Shown in pieces: positions 25,101 to 34,100 of a stretch of 64,000 nucleotides of DNA. Location of the stretch: positions 10,889,642 to 10,953,641 of the forward strand of contig OU452229.1 in assembly GCA_911728455.2 (NCBI GenBank), in the 5' to 3' direction. Below the pieces are notes generated by a model. The model was given only the letters and a program-made list of their open reading frames with translations. It did not search any database and was not told the DNA's origin. A program made the position numbers and the translations under genes. Position 1 is the first letter of the stretch, and each line of letters opens with the position of its first letter. Source of the stretch: Marthasterias glacialis. Lineage: Eukaryota; Echinodermata; Asteroidea; Forcipulatida; Asteriidae.

Positions 25101-28100
25101 AAGATGAGGTAGTTTGAGGAATGAACTTGTGCAAGGGATAGTCATATTCATCTGATTCATGATGTCACACAGATATTGCTGTTTTTAAATGTCTACTGTT
25201 TTATTTATAATTGTCACTGTTATCAACCACTCCAATCATACAGATCGGGGATGACCTCGATGAAGAAACAACACTGAACGTGATTGGTCAGCTGACCCTC
25301 CCACCTGACTACGAGAGCGATGCTGAGTCGGTCTTCACCAACGACTCCAGGTCAATGGCTAATGACAGCATGGTGGAGTCTGACTTTGAGCCTGTGTCGC
25401 CGACAGATACCTACAAGGAAGACAGCTATAACTTCCCTGAGGAAAGCTTTGAGAAGAAGGAGGCAAGTTATTTTCTTCTGTTGAGGATTAAGCTCTTAAA
25501 GCCCCAGCTCAACATTGGTAAACTGACTGTAAATGCTTCCATTCTTTGCACAAATCCAGATATGTGTAATAAAACCAACCTGTGCAAATCGTCTCACTGA
25601 GACAAAAAGTACTTTTGAATCTTATTTCATTTATTATTAAAAAATGATAACACTTCAGGCAGAAATATTTAAAGGAAAATTTTATGCCATCATTATCTTT
25701 ATACCATGTAAGGTATATGTAAATCTGTGAACATTAATGTTTCTCTTTCTTACCAAGGTTGAGCTGGGCTTTAAGCAACAAACCGTTCAACCTTGTATCT
25801 ATAAGTTTAGAGGGCAGCAACAATTTTTTTCAAGACAAAAATGATATAAAATCCTGGGCATTCCAGGGTGGCTCAGTGGTGTCTTCCCTGCCTTTCACCT
25901 CTGTGGACCCCAGCTTGAATTCCTGACGGGAGTCTTGCATGCGGATTGGGTTTTCAGTCCCAACCTTATTGCATAGGTTTCCCCTATTATCCCCTGACAT
26001 TTCTTCATCATCTTCTCAATACTGGTATCATGTATTATGAAGTTTTTATAATGTTTTTTTTTGGTCGTAATGAGAGTTTGACAAAACCTAAATGTGGTAA
26101 CATTTTGATGTAGACTTTTTATAATGGTGTTCCCTAAAATCTAGTGTTTGCAATGTCACAAATACTGCATGTTTAGATGAAAATTATATTTTGATTTTCA
26201 ATTACTTTTGTTAACTAAACCACCAACATTATTAAGAAGAAAAAAAAGAAAAAATAGTTTGGAATGGACCCTGAACATTGTTGTTTAGCATGAAAATGAC
26301 TTTAAAGAGGCTGTTTCCTCAAAAAGGAAACTATTACCAGCTTTCCAAAGTATACAGTCTTGAAACCAGGTGGAAGATTTTTGGATAACTTTCAATTGAC
26401 TTATTGACATTTCTTCTTGTGTAATTCAGGAGTTACCAGTGTCAGCAGTGGTCCCTCCTACCAACGAGTACTCCTCAGATGATGAACCAGAAGTCAAGCC
26501 TGTCATCCGAAGCAGTCGTCCCCGCCACAAGAAACGAGCGGATAAACAGCGCTCTGAGCCAAGACCTTCCAGCAAAGAGCGTGGCCTCTTGGGCCGTTTT
26601 CCCTCGCTCAGCCGCTCGGAATCTCGGGGACGCCAATCGGACTTCGATGACGAAGACCTGGATGATTCAACCAATGCCAACAAGTACAATGTCGACTCAA
26701 GGTCCAAATACTCGGATCGCTTGGAGAAGACGTGGACACCAACTGAGCGTCCGTCGCGCCGGGAGCACATGAAGCGACGGGAGCTGATCGAGAAGGAAAA
26801 CGCGGCAAAGGAAGAGGAGGCAAAGAAACGGGCAGAGAAGATAAATGCTGCGTCGTCACAACCAGGTATTGCACGTACTGCACCGGCACCAGGAGCTATT
26901 AAGCTACCTCAACTTGAAGAACCACCACAGCGAGGTCAGCGCCCGGTAGTGGCTCCCAAGCCGTCAATTACCCGACCAACCACTGTTCCCCCTGCTGCTC
27001 CACAGCCTAAACCCAGAATTCCTCCTAAGGAAACCACCTTTGGGGTGAAAGAGACAACGTTTGGGGTTGAGGAGGAAGTCGTCACAGAAACAAGTCCTCC
27101 ACGTATGTCTTTTCAACTTTTTGTTGGTTTTAATTCGTGGCCGAGCGGTTAAGAGCACCAGACTCAAGCGCTGGTGTTCCTGATCGGCAGAGTGTGGGTT
27201 CGAGTCCCGGTCTTGACACTTGTGTCCTGAAGCAAGACACTCAACCATTATTGCTTCGTCCTTTGGATGGGATGTAAAGCAGTTGGTCCCATGTGTTGTG
27301 TAATGCATGTAAAAAGAACACAGTACACTTATTGAAAAGAGAAGGGGTTTGCCCCGGTGTTTTTGGCAGGGTCTGGCTAGCAATATGCGCCACCTCACCT
27401 CGATCCCTTTCTGGGTGTTGTATTATGGTTGCTTCATCTCATAAAATTGTTTGTAGCAATCTTCACCAGAATTGATAATTTGGTGCCAGGAGTGTCATTT
27501 GTGACAGACTTGGCGCATTATAAATGTACGCTATTATTATTATTAGTAAAAGAAATCTTAATGAAATGATAATCCAAGGGGAATGTTTATATTCCTTGCA
27601 AACCAACTTTTGAAAGTTCTTCTGAGCAAAATTCTTGGTTAGTGAACAGTGTGTAAAAATTCATTTTAATCTTGTGGAAACAAGTGCAAGCTGCTTCATG
27701 TATGATTAACTATTAAACCCTTTTCTTTTGCCCTCAGCTATTCCTGAAAAACCAAGGATGGAGACCACATTCGGCGGAGAAAGCGATCTCCAGTGGGGCT
27801 TAGAATTTGATGGTCCAAACCTGATGGAGGAGCCTGTCTTACGCACTGCACCTCCTCCTGCCCCCAAGCCCAAGCAAACCACAGAACCAGTCTATGCACA
27901 GGTGCAGAAGGATCGTCAAGAACCGCCAACTAGATCAGAGCCCCCTCCAAGACCAGAACCCCCTCGAAGTCTTGACCCCCCTCGAAGCCTTGATCCCCCT
28001 CGAAGTCTTGACCCCCCCGAGTTTTCTCGCCCAACGAATGGACTGTATTTTTCTGATAACGCAGCCCCATCTTGGCAGGTTGAACCTGATATCGTACCAC

Positions 28101-31100
28101 GCCCTCTAGAATCTCAGGAGAGCGCCCCGCCGTCCTGGAGGGTGGAGTCCCCATATGCCCAGGTTGATAGCGGGATCGATAGACCGAGCCCCGAGGAGCC
28201 ACCGCCACAAATCAGGCACCCTGAACCAAAGATTGTGAACATCAAGTCCAACTATGTGGAATCTCACCAGGTGACTCAAATGGGTCGCCTTGATGACTGG
28301 GATCAGTCGGGGGAAAGAGACCCGCCCTTAATAATGGCCCAAGTCCAGAGCACAGACTACTCAGAGCCACCCTCTAATATTGACTTCAAGAAGCAAATGA
28401 AAGATGCGTACACCAAGCTGCAGAAAGTGCAGGTGCGGGAGAGCCCTCGAGGGTGGGAGCACCCCCAGGGAAGGAACAGCCCGAGTGTTGAACTGACTCA
28501 GGTGCCGCAGACCGAGGAAAAACCAAGATGGGAAGAGCCCAAGCAAGATGCTCCAAATCGGGAACCCCCCAACGGCTTATCTGACTCTGGTACCTCGGAC
28601 ACAGACAAGTACAGCAACATTCCTGAAGGGAAGCCAGACCCAGCTCCAAGAAAGGCTCCCTACGACCGGCAGTCTTACAAGGAGTACAGGGAGGCTTTCT
28701 TCAAGAGGTCCAAGTCACCTGGAAGGCAGTACCAGGAGAACCTTTATGCACCCAAGGGATGGAACAGCAGGAAGAAGGAGAACAACAACGCTGCATCCTT
28801 CTGGTCAATCCCCATCAGGTAGGAACACCTGTTAAATATAACTCAGCCGTCCCAAGATTGGATTTTGATCATTAAATGTACTTAAATTGCCCAAACTCAT
28901 TTGGCAACTGAGTAAACCAGGACTCCATTTCACAAAGCCCTTGGCTATATCTCGGATTAGCAAATAATAATTCACGAAGGTAAAGCAGTTTTCGTGAAAT
29001 TGGCCTATCTGTGTAGAGAGCGCACTGCATTGCAAATCGCCCATATTAAAGCTATCTGTTTCGTAACATCTTGTCATAAACATTGACTTTCCTAAACTGC
29101 TGCAAAGTTTCTTAGAACCTATGTTGCTTCTGATTGTAGCGAGGACAGCCTGAATGCTGAAGAGGGACACGAAGTGCTGGACACCGTCAGGGGTTTCTTT
29201 GACTACACCGGCGGGGTCCTGTCCTCAACAACTACAGGGGTGAGCATTGTCATCCCCAAGGGTGCCCTCCCGGAGGGCGGGAGGCAAGAAATCCTCTTCA
29301 AAGTCTGCCGAGACACCAACATGCTACCCCCGCTGGACAAGGACAAAGGTAATTGTTATTACATCTCCATTCCAAAATTCTCCATTTGTGGGGTGATTTT
29401 AGTTTTTTTTCAACCGGAGTGACCTGTGACCCTCCCACTCCCCCCTCTAAAACCGTAACAAAACAATACCGAAATTGTATACATGTATATTGCTGTGACA
29501 AAGAAAACAAAAACAAAGAACCCATGTACAGATGTTGTTGTTTGTTTGCAACTTTTCTGAGAGCTTTAACCTGCTGGTACTTCTTTTGTTTTCCTAATGC
29601 AAACCTTGGCATACTTTGGGCCTTCGTGAAAACTTTTGTATTAATCTTATTTTTTACAAAATCCCCAAAACGACTCTTTCGTTGATTAACAATCTGTAAA
29701 ACAAACATGGCGTCTGGGCGCTGAATTTTACAAACACGTGATCTTGATTTGAAGGTTAAAACCGAAAAGACTTGTCCTCCCTCTGGAAGAAACAAACCAA
29801 TATTTAGAATAAAACTTGGTGTTGAGGTTTGCTGCTGTCACTTCGAAATGCTTCTCCATCAGCTTTTTTTTGTGGTGTGGATTTCAACAGTAGATATGAA
29901 ATACCTTTTAGTGACACAGTGAGAAAAGTTATCATAATGTGCGTTGCCATATCAGTAAAAACTATGTATTCGCCAGGCCATTAATTGTCTTTTCTTGAGA
30001 GGTGAGCTTTTCAGACTTTTAAAGGGGAAGACTTGAAGACCAAAAGATAAAGGTCAAGAGGCACAAAGACCCCATGAGCTTCATGGCAAAGACCAGGGGC
30101 AGGAACTGAAGTGCCTTTAGTTTCAGGCTTGAGTAACCATTGTTTCATATTTATATTTTAATATGCATACTAAAAAGGCAAGTTGACTGCATAGCCAAAC
30201 TCAAATTTACCCAGCATGTTATGACACTAATTTCTAAGCAGTGGTTTTCTTTGAAAACAAAAAGTATCAGAAAGGAAGTTTACTTTGTTGAGTAAAGGGA
30301 TTGCAATTTTCAATCATATTTTTTCCCATGGCCATGTTCCATTATCAACTAACTCTAAAATCAACTACATTGTGTTGCTTTGCCATTAATATAAATTTTG
30401 CATGGTCCCATAAGATTTGAAATTAATTGTTGCAGTTCATATTTTTAATGTCCTTTTTGTAAATTTTCAATCAAATTTGATACTTTGGAGGAGGTACAGG
30501 AAACCTGTGCCTTTCATGTCTTACACTATTTGAAACTTTATATCTGAGACAAAAATTTCCAAAGGTTATGGTTTTTACTACAATCCAATGTCGATTTCTG
30601 GATGTTTCAAACATCCTGATTATTTCAATCTTTCCCAGGTGAGGATCTTCGCCCAGTTACTACAGATAAACCAAACGGTTTAGAGGCTGGAATCTATTTA
30701 GGTACAAAAGTCGGAGTCCTAATTTGGGGATGTTCCTATTTGGGCTTCATGCACTAACACTAGCCAAGCCTGTTGGTATAACAAACTTATGCCTAGCCTA
30801 GTTGCTGCATGTATGCATGCAAGTCTGCTGTGTTAATAGAATTGTAAGGTACAGCATTGATGCTGATCAGTGTCAAGAAGAGAAAAAATATTGGCTCTTA
30901 AAATATTTCTCAGGATGATTTGATCAGGAACTTTATTTAAACTTCTATTACCTGGAGACCACTGGGCTTAACTGCACTCTGCCACAACCTGATATCACAT
31001 GACACACGTGTGTGGCAAAGAGCAAGTCCAATCTAGTGGTTAACTAGTGGTTGGTTCGTGATGTATGAGCGCATGCGCTTTGAACTTAAAGTGCGAACGA

Positions 31101-34100
31101 CTCAAACTATTCATTGTTGTGATAACTGGTCCTCTCTGAACTGTGCTATTAAAACGGCTATCGGTAACCAGCAATGTGACCATGAATCACCGACTAGACT
31201 AGTGTAACCATTGATGACTAGCATGCGTTTGATCAGAGTTAGTCGAACAATGGTTAACTAGGGTCCTTGACCGAACTCGGTCCATATGGTCACTCTATAT
31301 GTCACGTGCTATCATTTTGACTTACGCAGGTACAAAACATGGCCAAGCGTGTCCATTCACCTGCCATTATTCGCCCTTAAAACTGAGCCATGCAGTTAAT
31401 GACTTACTCGGCATTCTCCGAGCTCTGCTTCAGTAGCCGTGTTTGCACAAGGACCATATGTTGACTAGAGGCCAATTTTGCCTGGCACCCAATGCATTTT
31501 TTTGAACACGAGTACCAGTTATTATTGGCCGGCAGTCAACAAATGGTGCAAATTTGTGCAAACTTGGCCTATGATTTAAACAAGCAATCAGATTAGCAGG
31601 CGCCATTTTTTTCTGGTAACTGCATGTAGCATGCCAAAACTATGCCTGAAACAGAATAATTTCTTTGATTACAGCCCCCAAAAGTGGTGACCCCGAGGTG
31701 CCATCCTTTCGTAGAGCCTTTCTCAATTTCTAGGATAAATATATTCCTCTCTTATGGCCACCTTGGTGTTGTTACTGAACAAAATAAACTGAAACTTTCC
31801 CATGTTTTTATGTGAATCGTGAATCTTAAAAGTTACCTTCACTATGGTAGTTTTACCTTCATCATCATTGCTGTACCTGACATAAATGAGCATCAAGTTG
31901 AAGTGAACTAATGATTGATAGATGTAGAACAGCTCATCAGCGACCAGCATTCCATTATAAGGGTTCTCTTCATTTTTAAAGAATGGGGACACTGTCGTAA
32001 TAAAGTTTTCAGAAATTCTGATTTACAATGCACTCGTGGCACTTTTTTCAAAAATCTTGGCTTTTCCCTTTTGCACTGTTGTATAAGAGACACGCAAATT
32101 CAGTCATTTTTTTTAAATGTTCTTTTGGGGGCTTGGACCATTGGTCAAGGAAACCAGTTTTCTCTAATCGGCAACAGACTTCTCTGATTGTTTGATTTCA
32201 ATTTGATTCATCAGCGTGCAGAGAACAACTCCCCCACAAAATTCTACCGGTGAAGTCGACCATTCGTCATCAGTTTCATATTGTAGCACTCCAAACACTT
32301 TTCGCTTTTCAGTGGCACTGTAAAAGAAGTAATCACCAACCTCCTTCTGATGGGTGGAATTTCCAAGTGAAGTTCCATCCTGCTGCCAATCTCAATAACA
32401 AAAAAAAAGAAAGCCTTCAAACTTCTCTCCTGAAATGAACACACAAATCATTAGCTAGTTGCAACTTTCAAGCCGGATGCAAGTTAACGCAACTCCTCGC
32501 TCCATTTCTGCTGTATAACCCAACTACTAACATCCAAGTAACAGATTCTTTCATCACTTATTATGGGACTATTTCCTGGCGTTTATATAAATAAAAAAAA
32601 TGATTGGTAAGATTTCAAGTTTTTGTGTCCATACTCAGTAAAAAAAAAACAACATCCAGGATTCAGGAGAATTGCTTAAGGGACCATCTGAGTTGTATCC
32701 CTAGATCTTGCAATGTGCGAGGCTCTTGGAGAAAATTTGAAGAAACTATGAAATAAAATACAGAGTGTCAATAGCTTGAGTTACCCACTAGACCACTGGC
32801 TATCTAAGTCCAGTATTTTGTAGCATTGGATCACTAACCTCTCAAACGAACAAGTCAGGTGGTCCACTGTTTCTCCCAAAACGTATACCCTTTTTGATTT
32901 TACAAATTTATAATTCAAGATGTTCCGCTCCAAACCTCTTCACATAAAAATTCAGCAAATATTTGTGTATTTACTAAGCATTAAACCACAGGGAAAACCG
33001 ATTGGGTAAATGATAGCTCAATCATGTCAATTGGTGGAGTGCTGGAATGTTGATCCAGAGGTCGCGGGTTCAAATCCAGCTCCAGTCGATTTTACTTTGT
33101 TCAACCGCAAATCAAATATTTTTTTTTATAAAGAAGTAAGAAACAGTTATGAGGTCTTGTAGAACATATTGATCCAATGAAAGTCCTCAGCTATGCGACC
33201 TGTCGGCTGCTACCTAGTAAAGAGCTTCAGGAACAGCAAGCGCCCTGACAGGGCTTGTTTTTTTTTTTGTGTCTTGGAATTTTGTGGTGGAACCCCTAAT
33301 CACATAGAACATTTTTTTTTTTTTTTTTTGCATTTTTATTCCTCCTAAAAAAAACTTCGCTAAAGCGCAGCGCACATTTTCTGTGCAAATGTCAGTCTCA
33401 AAGTTATATTCTCGCATAAACTCGGTAATCCCCCCGAACCCACACCTTTTAGTTGTCTGAGATTCAAGTGTAGAAAATGTTTGATTGATGCCGAGCTGAC
33501 AGGTTGTGCTTTCTCAGAAATTGGGTTGCAGAAATTGATGATTTTTGTTGTTGTACCTTTAAGAATTAAGGCATTATAACAGTTTCATGGGCGGATCTAG
33601 AATATTTCTTGGGGTGGGGGGCTGAGAATTGAGAATGATTATCAGTGCTATGAATTACAGTGAAATAATCAAATGTAGAGAAGAACGAAGCACAATGAGG
33701 GAGAAATGAGGTGAAACACGTGGGATGGGAGAATACCTTACCGTTTGTATCTGATTCTGTTCTTCCTCACCCTTCGAATCTCTTCTCACCATCTCTTTCT
33801 TTCTCTTTTTTTTATATTTTATTTTACGAACTGGGGGGGGGGGGGGCTACAGACCCCTTAGCCCCCCCCCCCCCACCACCACCCCTGATCTGCCAATTAG
33901 TTTTTATGAAGAAGCATTTGAAACAAAATAATTCTGAATCTTTTTTTTTTCTTTTGGAGTCCACAACCTCATGTGAGGCTGTTTAAAGTCAGATTTGTCG
34001 AATTTGTTAAACCTTGAAGATACATGAAAGGCAAGGTGAATCTCCTCTGTGGAACAAAGTACGTTGTAATGTAAGACAAAAGCTCCTCTGTAAAAGTCAA

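Noticed and set aside
26426-26770. 114-codon minus-strand frame
   Set aside because: Antisense to the charged ZO exon 26430-27102; the open frame follows from its biased composition.
29298-29795. 165-codon minus-strand frame
   Set aside because: Overlaps the ZU5 exon and its intron antisense; no recognisable domain.
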